Below, in pieces: positions 41,463-50,264 of a stretch of 64,000 nucleotides of DNA (within the stretch, counting starts at the first letter, position 1; every line of letters starts with the position of its first letter). A program made the translations under genes and the position numbers. Source of the stretch: Candidatus Mediterraneibacter guildfordensis. GTDB taxonomy: Bacteria; Bacillota; Clostridia; Lachnospirales; Lachnospiraceae. The notes under the pieces are model-generated. The model was not told where the DNA came from and made no database searches. It saw only the letters and a program-made list of their open reading frames with translations. The stretch is taken from NCBI GenBank assembly GCA_019112735.1, contig DXIS01000008.1, forward strand, positions 37,485 through 101,484, read 5' to 3'.

Positions 41463-42169
41463 ATCTCTTCTCCAAGTGATTCCAGGGTTACAAGTTTCCG
41501 GTTCCCCTCTTCTCCCATATCGGCATACATCTCAAGCCTCCGGTAAATGAAGGGATGTGAAAGACGGTTTTCTTCCGGATGCAGATCCTTCAGAAAGGTA
41601 TCCATGACCAGATCCGGCTTCAGGTTCTCCGTGCTCCCGGCGGCCAGTTTCATGAAGATCCCGCCGTCCCGGGATTCCCAGTCATAGATGAGTGGACGGA
41701 TGTTGATCTCCCGCTCGCTCCGTTTCGTCTGTTTAAGCACGCGGATCTCCGGCTGTCCCATAAAGGCGGCGAACCGGTCCTGCCAGTCTTCGGGCAGTCC
41801 GGCATCCACGGACGGGGTGACGAGATAATCTGCTGCCGCGAGGATGGTCATGCCGGTCATCTTCTTCTCTTCTGCGATCTGCCGGAGCGAGACCACCTCG
41901 ATCCCGTCCACGCCGGCTTCATTCATCCGGCGCACGGCCTCCCGGCTTTCAACCGGTCCGGTCAGCTCGATATCCAGATACTCCCCGTCGCTTTCCAGCC
42001 CGATCCCGAGCGGGCTTGCAAAGGACATGATCATGTGGGGGCTGTATCCGCCGGTAAATGCGATCGGAATGTCAGCCCGGCGCATCACTTTCTGGAAATA
42101 CCGCATCACATCCAGATGTCCGATAAAACGGAGGACCCCGTATTTTCTGAATTTAATTCTTGCCTTCAA
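41459..42169 (-). CDS. TIGR03936/DUF2344 radical-SAM-associated protein
   Basis: The 236-residue protein begins MKARIKFRKYGVLRFIGHLDVMRYFQKVMRRADIPIAFTGGYSPH, the signature of the DUF2344 family. That family is found beside or fused to TIGR03960 radical SAM proteins; its function is unknown. The ORF-track GTG at 42178 sits on the ribosome binding site. I prefer TTG at 42169, eight bases after GGAGGAGG, which gives the family N-terminus; GTG at 42172 is nearly as good. Confidence 0.85.
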   Translation of the reverse strand: MKARIKFRKYGVLRFIGHLDVMRYFQKVMRRADIPIAFTGGYSPHMIMSFASPLGIGLESDGEYLDIELTGPVESREAVRRMNEAGVDGIEVVSLRQIAEEKKMTGMTILAAADYLVTPSVDAGLPEDWQDRFAAFMGQPEIRVLKQTKRSEREINIRPLIYDWESRDGGIFMKLAAGSTENLKPDLVMDTFLKDLHPEENRLSHPFIYRRLEMYADMGEEGNRKLVTLESLGEEI

Positions 42170-44018
42170 CACAGACACCTCCTCCGAAACCTGCTGCCCC
42201 GCAGCCGGAACACTTCTCCCGGCAGTTCGGGGTCACGGTTTCATTCATTGCACGCTCCCACTCCCGGCGGAGGAAGGAACGGCTTACGCCGATATCGATA
42301 AAATCCCAGGGGAAGATCTCATCTTTTCCACGCACACGCTGATTGTAGAAAGCGATATCCACACGGGTGTTGTCAAAAGCCTGCATCCACAGGTCATTGC
42401 GGAAAGTCTCCGTCCAGGAATCAAACAGGCAGCCCAGGCGGTAGGCCTCTTCGATCACTTTCCCCACTCTTCTGTCGCCCCGGGCCATGACGCCTTCAAG
42501 CACCGTGCCCTGGGCGTCGTGCCAGTTGTATTTCAGGCTCTTGCGGTTCAGCTGCTCCCGGAATTCATCATTGACCAGATGGGCCCGGCGGTCATACTCT
42601 TCCGCCGGATACATGGCCGCCCACTGGAACGGGGTGAACGGTTTGGGCACAAAGAAGGAGGAACTTGCCGTGATCTGGCATTTCCCGTGCCGGTCCTCCT
42701 TCGGGATCTCGTAGTATCTGCGCGCCACCCGGTCGGACAGACGGGCGATCTCTTTCATATCCTTTTCCGTCTCTGTGGGAAGGCCGAGCATAAAGTAGAG
42801 TTTGACTTTTGTCCATCCGCCCTCAAAAGCCTGGCCGGCGCCGGTCAGGATCTCTTCTTCCGTCAGCCCTTTATTGATCACATCCCGCATCCGCTGGGAG
42901 CCGGCCTCCGGTGCGAAGGTCAGGCTGCTCTTGCGGATATCCTGGACCTTGCTCATGACATCCAGAGAAAAGGCGTCGATGCGAAGGGAAGGAAGGGAAA
43001 TGTTGATCCCCCTGTCTTTGAACTCTTCGATCAGGAATGTGACGAGCTCGTTCAGTTTTGAGTAGTCGCTGGAACTTAAGGAACTTAAGGAAATCTCTTC
43101 GTGTCCCGTATTCTTAAGCATGGTGCGGGCATATTCTTTCAGAGTCTCCACGCTCCGTTCCCGTGTCGGGCGGTAGATCATCCCCGCCTGGCAGAATCGG
43201 CAGCCGCGGATGCAGCCCCGCTGGATCTCCAGGACAACCCGGTCCTGGGTCGCCTTGATATAAGGAACGACCGGCTTCATCGGATACGGCGCATCCGTCA
43301 CGTCCATGACCACCTGCTTGCGCACTTTCGAAGGCGCACACGGATCATTCGGTGTAAATGCGGCGATCGTTCCGTCTTCGTTGTATGTCGCATCATAAAA
43401 CTGCGGGACATAGAGTCCTTCGATCCGGGCGGCCTGCCTGAGAAAATCCTTCCTTGAGCCGCCGGACTTCTTCCATGCTTTATATGTGTCGAGAAGTTCA
43501 TCGTAAATCGTCTCGCCCTCTCCGATATAGAAGATATCGAAGAATTCCGCCAGCGGTTCCGGATTGTACGCGCAGGGCCCGCCGCCGATGACGATGGGGT
43601 CCGCCTCCGTCCGGTCTGCGGCATGGAGCGGGATATGGCTTAAGTCCAGGATCTGAAGGATATTCGTGTAGCACATCTCGAACTGGATCGTAATGCCGAG
43701 AAAATCAAAGTCCCGGACCGGATCCTGGGATTCCAGCGCAAAGAGCGGGATATTCTTTTCGCGCAGCACTTTGTCCAGATCCAGCCATGGAGAATAGACA
43801 CGTTCGCACCAGGTATCCTCCCTGCGGTTGAACATGTCATAGAGGATCTGGATGCCCAGATGGGACATGCCGATCTCGTAGACGTCCGGGAAGCACATGG
43901 CGAAACGGATGTCCACTTTTTCATTGTCCTTCATTACAGAATTGACCTCGCCTCCGATGTAGCGGGCGGGCTTTTCAATATTTAATAAAATGTCATCGTT
44001 TAATGCAAGTTTTCGCAT
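42153..44018 (-). CDS. TIGR03960 family B12-binding-like radical SAM protein
   Basis: The 621-residue protein has an N-terminal cobalamin-binding-like region (about residues 35-190, FAMCFPDVYEIGMSHLGIQILYDMFN, VIGGGPCAYNPEPLAEFFDIFYIGEGE) and a radical SAM core with C-x3-C-x2-C in QRGCIRGCRFCQAG. The C-terminus has a Cys/Gly-rich tail (CREKCSGCGAAGFGGG). The reaction is unknown; linkage to rng, rplU and rpmA hints at a ribosome or RNA target. Its end overlaps the TIGR03936 gene. The ATG follows CAGGAGTTATT. Confidence 0.92.
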   Translation of the reverse strand: MRKLALNDDILLNIEKPARYIGGEVNSVMKDNEKVDIRFAMCFPDVYEIGMSHLGIQILYDMFNRREDTWCERVYSPWLDLDKVLREKNIPLFALESQDPVRDFDFLGITIQFEMCYTNILQILDLSHIPLHAADRTEADPIVIGGGPCAYNPEPLAEFFDIFYIGEGETIYDELLDTYKAWKKSGGSRKDFLRQAARIEGLYVPQFYDATYNEDGTIAAFTPNDPCAPSKVRKQVVMDVTDAPYPMKPVVPYIKATQDRVVLEIQRGCIRGCRFCQAGMIYRPTRERSVETLKEYARTMLKNTGHEEISLSSLSSSDYSKLNELVTFLIEEFKDRGINISLPSLRIDAFSLDVMSKVQDIRKSSLTFAPEAGSQRMRDVINKGLTEEEILTGAGQAFEGGWTKVKLYFMLGLPTETEKDMKEIARLSDRVARRYYEIPKEDRHGKCQITASSSFFVPKPFTPFQWAAMYPAEEYDRRAHLVNDEFREQLNRKSLKYNWHDAQGTVLEGVMARGDRRVGKVIEEAYRLGCLFDSWTETFRNDLWMQAFDNTRVDIAFYNQRVRGKDEIFPWDFIDIGVSRSFLRREWERAMNETVTPNCREKCSGCGAAGFGGGVCVEGKN

Positions 44019-44061
44019 AATAACTCCTGATTCTGATCAAAATTGGATTCAAACAATGCCT

Positions 44062-44090
44062 AGTATACACGAATCCGGCCGCCGTGGCAA
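44062..44090 (-). promoter_or_regulatory. Sigma-A promoter for TIGR03960-TIGR03936-rng
   Basis: On the minus strand TTGCCA, a 17-base spacer and TATACT stand 43 bases before the radical SAM gene, just after the glucosidase stop. Confidence 0.75.
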
Positions 44091-44095
44091 ATCTT

Positions 44096-45775
44096 TCATT
44101 CACAGGTTTTCAGTACGAACGCTTCATAGGGACGGATCCTCAGGCAGCCTGTTTCATCCCGGGAGACATCCCCGTAATTTCCGATCAGCAGTTCCGTCTT
44201 CTCCTGCGTCCATCCTTCAGGAAGTTCCATTGTCCGTGTATTCCCATAGAAGTTGCATACAACGAGCATTTTTTCACTTCCGAGTGTACGGGTGTATACA
44301 TAAAGTTCTTTGTCATCCGGCAGGAGCAGGTCATAACTTCCGTACACGATGATCTCATGCTCTTTTCTGAGCCGGATCAGCTTCCGGTAATAATGGAAGA
44401 CGGAGTCCGCTCTCTCCATCTGTTCTCTGGCGTTGATCTCCTGGTAGTTCGGATTCACCATGATCCAAGGCGTCCCTGTCGTAAAGCCTGCGTTTTCCGT
44501 ATCATCCCACTGGAACGGCGTGCGGGCGTTATCCCGGCTTTTATACCGCAGGTATTTCATCATTTCCTCTTCCGTGAACACGCCCTGTCCGACCAGTTCG
44601 TGATAAGCGTTGATGCTGTCAAGGTCGCGGAAGTCAGAAATGTTTTTAAAGGGCACATTCGTCATGCCCAGCTCCTCGCCCTGGTAGATATAAGGAGTCC
44701 CCTGCATCATGTGGAGACAGGTGGCCAGCATTTTGGCGGACAGTTCCCGGTATTCGCCGTCATTCCCGAATCTTGAGACAGACCGGGGCTGGTCGTGGTT
44801 TTCCCAGAAGAGACTGTTCCATGCGATGGTATCCAGCCCTTTCTGCCATTTTGTCAGGATTGATTTCAGGTCGCGCAGATCCATCTTCTTATCCGACCAT
44901 TTATTGGTGCCGTCGGCGTCCACATCCATGTGTTCGAACTGGAATACCATATTCAGTTCTTTTCCGTCGCTCCGGGCATATTTTTTTGCCTCTTCCAGCG
45001 TGACGCCGGAACATTCGCCTACGGTGAGGGTATCTCTGCCGTCCAGCACTTCTCTTCGCATCTCCTGGAGATATTCGTGGACACGGGGGCCGTTGGCGGG
45101 CTCGTTGAAGCTTGCGTAGCCGTTGATGCCCGGCGCTCCGTCCGGAAATGTCTGATCTTTGGAGATAAGACTGATCACATCCATGCGGAATCCGTCCACG
45201 CCCTTGTCCAGCCACCAGTTCATCATGTCGAATACTTCTCTTCTGACTTCCGGGTTGTCCCAGTTCAGATCGGGCTGTTTTTTCGAGAAGAGATGAAGAT
45301 AATACATACCGGTCCTGCTGTCATATTCCCAGGCGGAGCCTGAGAAGCAGGAGCCCCAGTTGTTCGGTTCCCTGCCGTCTTTTGCTGGCCGCCAGATATA
45401 GTAATCCCTGTACGGATTCTCCTTTGAACTGCGGCTCTCGATAAACCATTTATGTTCGTCCGAAGTGTGGTTCACCACCAGATCCATAACGATACGGATG
45501 CCTCTTTTATGCGCCTCATCAAGCATCCTGTCGTAATCATCCATTGTCCCGAATTCTTTCATGATGGCCTGATAGTCGCTGATATCATACCCGTTGTCGT
45601 CATTGGGCGACTGGTAGACCGGCGAGAGCCAGACCACATCGATTCCCAGCTCTTTCAGGTAATCCAGCTTTTCCGTGATGCCGTTCAGATCGCCGATGCC
45701 GTCCCCGTTGCTGTCTTTGAAGCTCCGCGGATAGATCTGATAGACGACAGACTCTTTCCACCATATCTTTTCCAT
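44096..45775 (-). CDS. Oligo-1,6-glucosidase / alpha-glucosidase (GH13_31)
   Basis: The 559-residue cytosolic GH13 enzyme has the (beta/alpha)8 motifs DLVVNHTSDEH, GFRMDVI with nucleophile D199, VGECSG with acid/base E254 and ENHDQPR with D328. The KQPDLNW motif marks subfamily 31. V200 after the nucleophile is the residue associated with alpha-1,6 specificity in the B. cereus oligo-1,6-glucosidase. There is no signal peptide, transporter or regulator nearby, so its substrate must be imported by distant genes. The ATG follows GAGGAATTGTGAT. Confidence 0.93.
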   Translation of the reverse strand: MEKIWWKESVVYQIYPRSFKDSNGDGIGDLNGITEKLDYLKELGIDVVWLSPVYQSPNDDNGYDISDYQAIMKEFGTMDDYDRMLDEAHKRGIRIVMDLVVNHTSDEHKWFIESRSSKENPYRDYYIWRPAKDGREPNNWGSCFSGSAWEYDSRTGMYYLHLFSKKQPDLNWDNPEVRREVFDMMNWWLDKGVDGFRMDVISLISKDQTFPDGAPGINGYASFNEPANGPRVHEYLQEMRREVLDGRDTLTVGECSGVTLEEAKKYARSDGKELNMVFQFEHMDVDADGTNKWSDKKMDLRDLKSILTKWQKGLDTIAWNSLFWENHDQPRSVSRFGNDGEYRELSAKMLATCLHMMQGTPYIYQGEELGMTNVPFKNISDFRDLDSINAYHELVGQGVFTEEEMMKYLRYKSRDNARTPFQWDDTENAGFTTGTPWIMVNPNYQEINAREQMERADSVFHYYRKLIRLRKEHEIIVYGSYDLLLPDDKELYVYTRTLGSEKMLVVCNFYGNTRTMELPEGWTQEKTELLIGNYGDVSRDETGCLRIRPYEAFVLKTCE

Positions 45776-45805
45776 ATCACAATTCCTCTTTTCTTTTTAT
45801 TCTGA

Positions 45806-45823
45806 CATCAGCATACACTGATG
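45806..45823. promoter_or_regulatory. Inverted repeat upstream of the glucosidase
   Basis: CATCAG and CTGATG arms around a 6-base centre lie 31 bases before the glucosidase start. It may be an operator or a small leader hairpin; no regulator is identified. Confidence 0.35.
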
Positions 45824-45844
45824 CTGAAGATGATCCATATAAAC

Positions 45845-45886
45845 GAAAGAAACGGCCGCCGGGCTTTTTGCGCAAGTCCGGCGGCC
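45845..45886 (-). terminator. Terminator after the small membrane protein (end of his region)
   Basis: GGCCGCCGG and CCGGCGGCC form a perfect 9-bp stem around a 15-base loop, followed on the minus strand by GTTTCTTTC. It separates the his-region transcript from the glucosidase gene. Confidence 0.7.
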
Positions 45887-45957
45887 ATATGCCCTGTATT
45901 TATTTTACAGGATTTCTCCGTTGCTTTCTATTACTTTTTTGTACCAGAAGAACAAAG

Positions 45958-46287
45958 TTATGGCGACGCCAGCGTTTCAATCAGGGCATCCGCATCCATA
46001 TCCTGCCCGATCTGTTCCGCGATCACAGAACTGCTGACCTGTGCGATCTCTGCCTGGCTCTGGTCCACGCATACGTAGAATACGAAGCAGAGGATGCCGA
46101 TCACCAGCCGGACATAGAAGCTCCCGCCGGATGACGCGCTGTGTTCTGCGGCGGTACGGCCATCGCCGTACAGGCTGCTGCAGATCCTGCCGTACCGGGG
46201 ATGGACGGCGGGGAGTTCGTTATGGTCATTGTAAAGTTTTCTGGTCTGCCGGAGCAGTTCCTGGCGGCGGAGTTCGGATTCGTTCAT
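45958..46287 (-). CDS. Uncharacterised small single-pass membrane protein
   Basis: I do not recognise a family for this 109-residue protein. It has a charged N-terminal half (ESELRRQELLRQTRKLYNDHNELP), one membrane segment (about residues 61-76, VRLVIGILCFVFYVCV) and an acidic C-terminal tail (AEQIGQDMDADALIETL). The ATG at 46287 follows GGAGG, which is also the edge of a strong hairpin. It lies 80 bases after the HisIE fusion gene on the same strand and may be its last, attenuated cistron. Confidence 0.65.
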   Translation of the reverse strand: MNESELRRQELLRQTRKLYNDHNELPAVHPRYGRICSSLYGDGRTAAEHSASSGGSFYVRLVIGILCFVFYVCVDQSQAEIAQVSSSVIAEQIGQDMDADALIETLASP

Positions 46288-46296
46288 AAACAGCCT

Positions 46297-46335
46297 CCGG
46301 GGCATAAGTTCCTGTTTGTAAAACTTATGCCCCGG
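46297..46335 (-). promoter_or_regulatory. Strong hairpin abutting a ribosome binding site
   Basis: CCGGGGCATAAGTT and AACTTATGCCCCGG form a perfect 14-bp stem with an 11-base loop between the HisIE fusion and the small membrane protein. On the minus strand the 3' arm runs directly into GGAGG of the next gene. No T-run follows, so a translation-limiting or mRNA-protecting role is more likely than intrinsic termination. Confidence 0.7.
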
Positions 46336-46366
46336 AATATCCGCTTAGAACGCAAGTCAGGCTTTT

Positions 46367-47650
46367 CTAGCGGTCCGCCAGTTCATTTGTGATATCTTCC
46401 CAGGTCACGCCCCGCTCCACCATGAGCACCATGGCATGGTACAGGAAATCTGAGATCTCGTATTTGATCTCCTCGGGATTGGGATTCTTGGCGGCGATCA
46501 CGATCTCGGTCGCCTCCTCTCCCACTTTCTTCAGGATCTTGTCGATGCCCTTTTCAAAGAGATAGTTGGTGTAGGATCCTTCCTTCGGATTCTCCCGCCG
46601 GTCCAGGATCGTGTTGTACACAGATTCGAATACCTGGAGCGGATTCTTTGCGTCGTAGTCGGCGCCCACGATGGTCGTGTAGAAGCAGGAACGGTTGCCG
46701 GTATGGCAGGCTGCGCCGATCTGTTCCACTTTGGCAAGCAGGGTGTCTTTGTCACAGTCCACGGCCAGGGACTTCACATACTGGAAATGCCCGGATGTCT
46801 CTCCTTTGACCCACTGGCACTGACGGCTCCGGCTGTAATAAGTCATGCGCCCGGTCTTTACAGTATTGTCGAACGCTTCTTCATTCATATAGGCCATCAT
46901 AAGCACTTCATTTGTCTTATAGTCCTGGACGATCACCGGGATCAGCCCGTCGGAATTCAGTTTGAATTCGCTGAAATCCATGATGCTCTCAAAGGAGGTC
47001 ATCTGGATTCCGGCGTCGGCGCAGACATCTTTGAATTCGTTAAAATCCATGTTCAGGTCGCTTACAAACAGCCCGGATACACCCTTGATGCTGTCGCATT
47101 TCAGGATGCGCAGGATCTCGCTCTGCTCCATCGTATCGGTGAGTACGACGCAGGGAAGTTCGGTGATGTTCATGACCGAGTTGAGGTCAAGCCGGTGCAT
47201 GAATACGATCTCCGTGCTGAATTCTTCGATCAGATGCTGCTGTTTGAACAGCGTATCAAAATCATTGAGGGATACCGCGATCCGCTCTTTGCCGAACCGC
47301 TGGGACACCTCCCGGATCAGGTCGATGGAAAGCGGTTTTGAGAAATTCAAGATCGCGCGTTTGGCTCCGGCGTACAGGATCTTCTTCACATCCTCTGATC
47401 TGCGGATATTTCCGCCGGCGATCATGGGGATGCTGATCACCCGGTTGATCCGTTTGATCAGGTCGATCGCTTCGTCGTGTTCTTCGTCGGATACAGACAG
47501 GTCGAAAACGATCAGTTCGTCCGCGCCCCGGTCACAGTACTGTTTTGCCAGTGTGACCACATCTTCGGAGAGCACGGTATCGTTGTCAAACCATTTTACG
47601 GCCTTCCCGTGATCAATGAAGATACAGGGGGTCAGTCTTTTATAGCTCAT
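46367..47650 (-). CDS. hisIE: HisF-like domain fused to phosphoribosyl-AMP cyclohydrolase/phosphoribosyl-ATP pyrophosphatase (HisIE)
   Basis: The 427-residue fusion has three parts. Residues 1-215 align by eye with HisF ([54 protein letters not shown]). Residues about 220-325 are HisI ([57 protein letters not shown]) and 330-427 are HisE ([30 protein letters not shown]). The HisI and HisE parts look intact and should hydrolyse PR-ATP and PR-AMP. The HisF-like part lacks both catalytic aspartates (F at position 11, N at the D130 equivalent) and the second phosphate-site GG, so it is probably inactive. Confidence 0.9.
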   Translation of the reverse strand: MSYKRLTPCIFIDHGKAVKWFDNDTVLSEDVVTLAKQYCDRGADELIVFDLSVSDEEHDEAIDLIKRINRVISIPMIAGGNIRRSEDVKKILYAGAKRAILNFSKPLSIDLIREVSQRFGKERIAVSLNDFDTLFKQQHLIEEFSTEIVFMHRLDLNSVMNITELPCVVLTDTMEQSEILRILKCDSIKGVSGLFVSDLNMDFNEFKDVCADAGIQMTSFESIMDFSEFKLNSDGLIPVIVQDYKTNEVLMMAYMNEEAFDNTVKTGRMTYYSRSRQCQWVKGETSGHFQYVKSLAVDCDKDTLLAKVEQIGAACHTGNRSCFYTTIVGADYDAKNPLQVFESVYNTILDRRENPKEGSYTNYLFEKGIDKILKKVGEEATEIVIAAKNPNPEEIKYEISDFLYHAMVLMVERGVTWEDITNELADR

Positions 47651-47679
47651 GTATGTCAGTCTCCTTTTTCATTTCAGTC

Positions 47680-48270
47680 TTAAAGTGTGCCTTTTGTGGA
47701 CCACACGTCCTTTATGCGGGGCTCTTCGGATACTGCCGCATCAAGCGCTTTTCCGAAGGCTTTGAAGAGGGCCTCCGCCATGTGGTGGTTGTTGCCGGTT
47801 TCCATGATCTTCAGGTGCAGGTTCATTGCGGCGCCATAGGAAACCGCATAGAAGAACTCCCGGATCATTTCCGTGTCCATGGTCCCCAGGCGGGGGACGG
47901 TGAACTCCGCGTTGTATCTGAGATACGGGCGTCCGCACAGATCAATGGCGGACAGGGCCAGCACCTCATCCATGGGCAGGATGAAATAACCGTATCTGCG
48001 GATCCCGGCTTTTTCGCCGAGCGCCTGCCGGATCGCCTGACCGAGGACGATCCCGGTATCTTCGATGGTGTGATGGCTGTCCACGTCCAGATCGCCGCTC
48101 ACTTTTACGTCCAGATCGAAAAGGCCGTGGCGCGCAAATCCGTCCAGCATGTGGTTGAAAAACGGGATGCCGGTGTCGATCCGGGTCTGTCCCGTTCCGT
48201 CCAGATTAAGCGTCAGGGTGATGTCGGTCTCTTTTGTTTTTCTTGTAATGGATGCGATTCTATTTTCCAT
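47680..48270 (-). CDS. hisB: Imidazoleglycerol-phosphate dehydratase
   Basis: The 196-residue enzyme dehydrates imidazoleglycerol phosphate in histidine synthesis. Metal-binding motifs are DTGIPFFNHMLDGFARHG, DSHHTIEDTGIVLGQA and ETGNNHHMAEALFKAFGKAL. It is the monofunctional form without a histidinol-phosphatase domain, so that activity must lie elsewhere. The ATG follows GAAGGAGAGCATT, 11 bases after hisD. Confidence 0.97.
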   Translation of the reverse strand: MENRIASITRKTKETDITLTLNLDGTGQTRIDTGIPFFNHMLDGFARHGLFDLDVKVSGDLDVDSHHTIEDTGIVLGQAIRQALGEKAGIRRYGYFILPMDEVLALSAIDLCGRPYLRYNAEFTVPRLGTMDTEMIREFFYAVSYGAAMNLHLKIMETGNNHHMAEALFKAFGKALDAAVSEEPRIKDVWSTKGTL

Positions 48271-48281
48271 AATGCTCTCCT

Positions 48282-49580
48282 TCAGTCCTTTCCGTCAAAG
48301 CGGACTTTGATGGAATTGGCATGGGCGGTCAGATGCTCCGCCTCCGCAAATTTTTCGATATCGGTGTGGACCTTCTCCAGCGCATCCCGGGAGTAAGAGA
48401 TGATGCTGGATTTTTTGATAAAGTCATCAACGGACAGAGGCGAGAAGAATTTCGCCGTCCCGTTGGTCGGAAGTACGTGGTTCGGTCCGGCAAAATAGTC
48501 GCCCAGCGGTTCGCTTGAGTACTCTCCGATAAAGATGGCGCCGGCATTCCGGATCTTTGTCATGACTTCAAAAGGATCCGCGGTCACGATCTCCATATGT
48601 TCTGAAGCGATCTCATTTGCCGCGTCGATGGCGTCTTCCAGGGTGTCCGCCAGCAGGATGTGTCCGTAGTTGTCCAGTGATTTCCGGATGATCTCACCGC
48701 GGGAAAGCTCCCGGATAAAGCGGTCGGTCCAGTCGGAGACTTCCTTTGCAAGGGCTTCGCTTGTGGTTACCAGGATGGCGCTTGCAAGCTCATCGTGTTC
48801 TGCCTGGGAAAGCAGGTCCGCCGCCACATAGCGCGGGTTTGCTGTTTCGTCCGCCAGAACCAGGATCTCGCTCGGGCCTGCGACGGAATCAATGCTTACG
48901 TGCCCGTATACGGATTTTTTTGCCAGGGCAACGTAGATGTTGCCGGGGCCGACGATCTTATCCACCTTCGGGATGCTCTCGGTGCCGAAGGCAAGGGCCG
49001 CGATGGCCTGGGCCCCACCGGCTTTATAAATGCGGTCCGCGCCCGCTTCGTTGGCAGCCACCAGTGTGGTCGCCGTGACTTTTCCGTCTTTTCCGGGCGG
49101 GGTCGTCATAATGATCTCGTCCACGCCGGCCACTTTTGCCGGTGCGATATTCATTAGTACGGAGGAGGGATAAGCCGCTTTCCCGCCGGGGACATAGACG
49201 CCGATCCGGGCGAGCGGGGTCACCTTCTGCCCCAGGATCGTGCCGTCCGGCCTGCTGTCGAACCAGCTGTACTGGCGCTGTTTCTCGTGGTAGGTGCGGA
49301 TATTGTGAAGGGAGCGGCGGATGATCTCCACCAGTTCCGGGTCTACTTCCCGGTAGGCTTCCCGGATCTCCTCTTCTGTGACAAGGATATTGTCGGCGCT
49401 GATCCGGGCGCCGTCGAACTTCTCCGTATATTCAAAGAGCGCCTGGTCGCGCCGGTCCCTGACGTCATCAAGGATCTCACGGACGCTCTGTTCATATGAT
49501 CCGTAGCTGGTGGGGCTCCGTTTCAAGAGCTTCTCCAGCAGATCTTTTTTTGTATTCTGATCCAGTTTTTCGATTCGCAT
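48282..49580 (-). CDS. hisD: Histidinol dehydrogenase
   Basis: The 432-residue zinc enzyme performs the last two oxidations to histidine. Motifs: IGVYVPGGKAAYPSSVLMNIAPAKVAGV, YKAGGAQAIAALAFGTESIPKVDKIVGPGN, DSVAGPSEILVLAD, LLSQAEHDE (zinc ligands) and ASEHMEI. The ORF track starts 45 codons upstream; the ATG at 49580 behind AAAAGGAGGCAGACC is the real start and falls between hisG and hisD. Confidence 0.97.
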   Translation of the reverse strand: MRIEKLDQNTKKDLLEKLLKRSPTSYGSYEQSVREILDDVRDRRDQALFEYTEKFDGARISADNILVTEEEIREAYREVDPELVEIIRRSLHNIRTYHEKQRQYSWFDSRPDGTILGQKVTPLARIGVYVPGGKAAYPSSVLMNIAPAKVAGVDEIIMTTPPGKDGKVTATTLVAANEAGADRIYKAGGAQAIAALAFGTESIPKVDKIVGPGNIYVALAKKSVYGHVSIDSVAGPSEILVLADETANPRYVAADLLSQAEHDELASAILVTTSEALAKEVSDWTDRFIRELSRGEIIRKSLDNYGHILLADTLEDAIDAANEIASEHMEIVTADPFEVMTKIRNAGAIFIGEYSSEPLGDYFAGPNHVLPTNGTAKFFSPLSVDDFIKKSSIISYSRDALEKVHTDIEKFAEAEHLTAHANSIKVRFDGKD

Positions 49581-49597
49581 GGTCTGCCTCCTTTTGT

Positions 49598-50251
49598 CTA
49601 CTGCTCCCGGTCTTCCCGGATGAGCGCACGCAGTTTTGTGATCAGATCCTTGATCCGCTCGTTTTCCATCCGCATGCTGACCGGATTGACGATCATGCGT
49701 GCGGAGAGCGGGCACACTTCTTCGAGGACGACCAGTCCGTTCTCTTTCAGGGTTGAGCCGGTCTCCACGATGTCCACGATCACTTCGGACAGCCCGACGA
49801 TGGGCGCCAGCTCGATGGAGCCGTTCATTTTGATGATTTCAACAGTCTGATGCTTCTTATTGTAAAAATAATCTTTGGCGATCTTCGGATATTTTGTGGC
49901 GACCCGGATCAGTTCATGGTGCTTCAGAAGCTCCGAGGCCTCCTCATGCCCGCAGACGCACATGCGGCATCTGCCGAACCCCAGATCCAGTACTTCATGG
50001 ACTTTCCGTCCTTCTTCGATGATCGTGTCTTTTCCCACGACGCCGATATCGGCTGCGCCGTATTCCACATAGGTCGGGACATCCGGCCCTTTTGCGAGAA
50101 AGAATTTCAGTTTCAGTTCCTCATTTGTAAAGATCAGCTTCCGGGAATCTTTATCTTTCATTTCATCGCAGGTGATCCCCAGTTTCTCCAGCATATCCAG
50201 CGTTTTGCTGGCGAGTCGCCCTTTCGTCAGCGCAAATGTCAGGTATTTCAT
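49598..50251 (-). CDS. hisG: ATP phosphoribosyltransferase, short form catalytic subunit
   Basis: The 217-residue HisG(S) condenses ATP and PRPP, the first histidine step. It shows LTFALTKGRLASKTLDML, VEYGAADIGVVGKDTI, LGFGRCRMCV and the PRPP loop EIIKMNGSIELAPIVGLSEVIVDIVETGSTLKENGL. It lacks the C-terminal ACT-like regulatory domain of long HisG, consistent with the HisZ subunit encoded 13 bases upstream. The ATG follows AAAGGAGCATAACCT. Confidence 0.97.
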   Translation of the reverse strand: MKYLTFALTKGRLASKTLDMLEKLGITCDEMKDKDSRKLIFTNEELKLKFFLAKGPDVPTYVEYGAADIGVVGKDTIIEEGRKVHEVLDLGFGRCRMCVCGHEEASELLKHHELIRVATKYPKIAKDYFYNKKHQTVEIIKMNGSIELAPIVGLSEVIVDIVETGSTLKENGLVVLEEVCPLSARMIVNPVSMRMENERIKDLITKLRALIREDREQ

Positions 50252-50264
50252 AGGTTATGCTCCT

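Noticed and set aside
41844-43061. 405-codon plus-strand ORF opposite the TIGR03960 gene
   Set aside because: Antisense to two clearly conserved genes; composition typical of a reverse-frame shadow.
43070-43095. 9-base tandem repeat (GGAACTTAA) in the radical SAM gene
   Set aside because: It simply encodes the conserved Ser/Leu-rich SLSSLSS segment in frame; no sign of a functional repeat.
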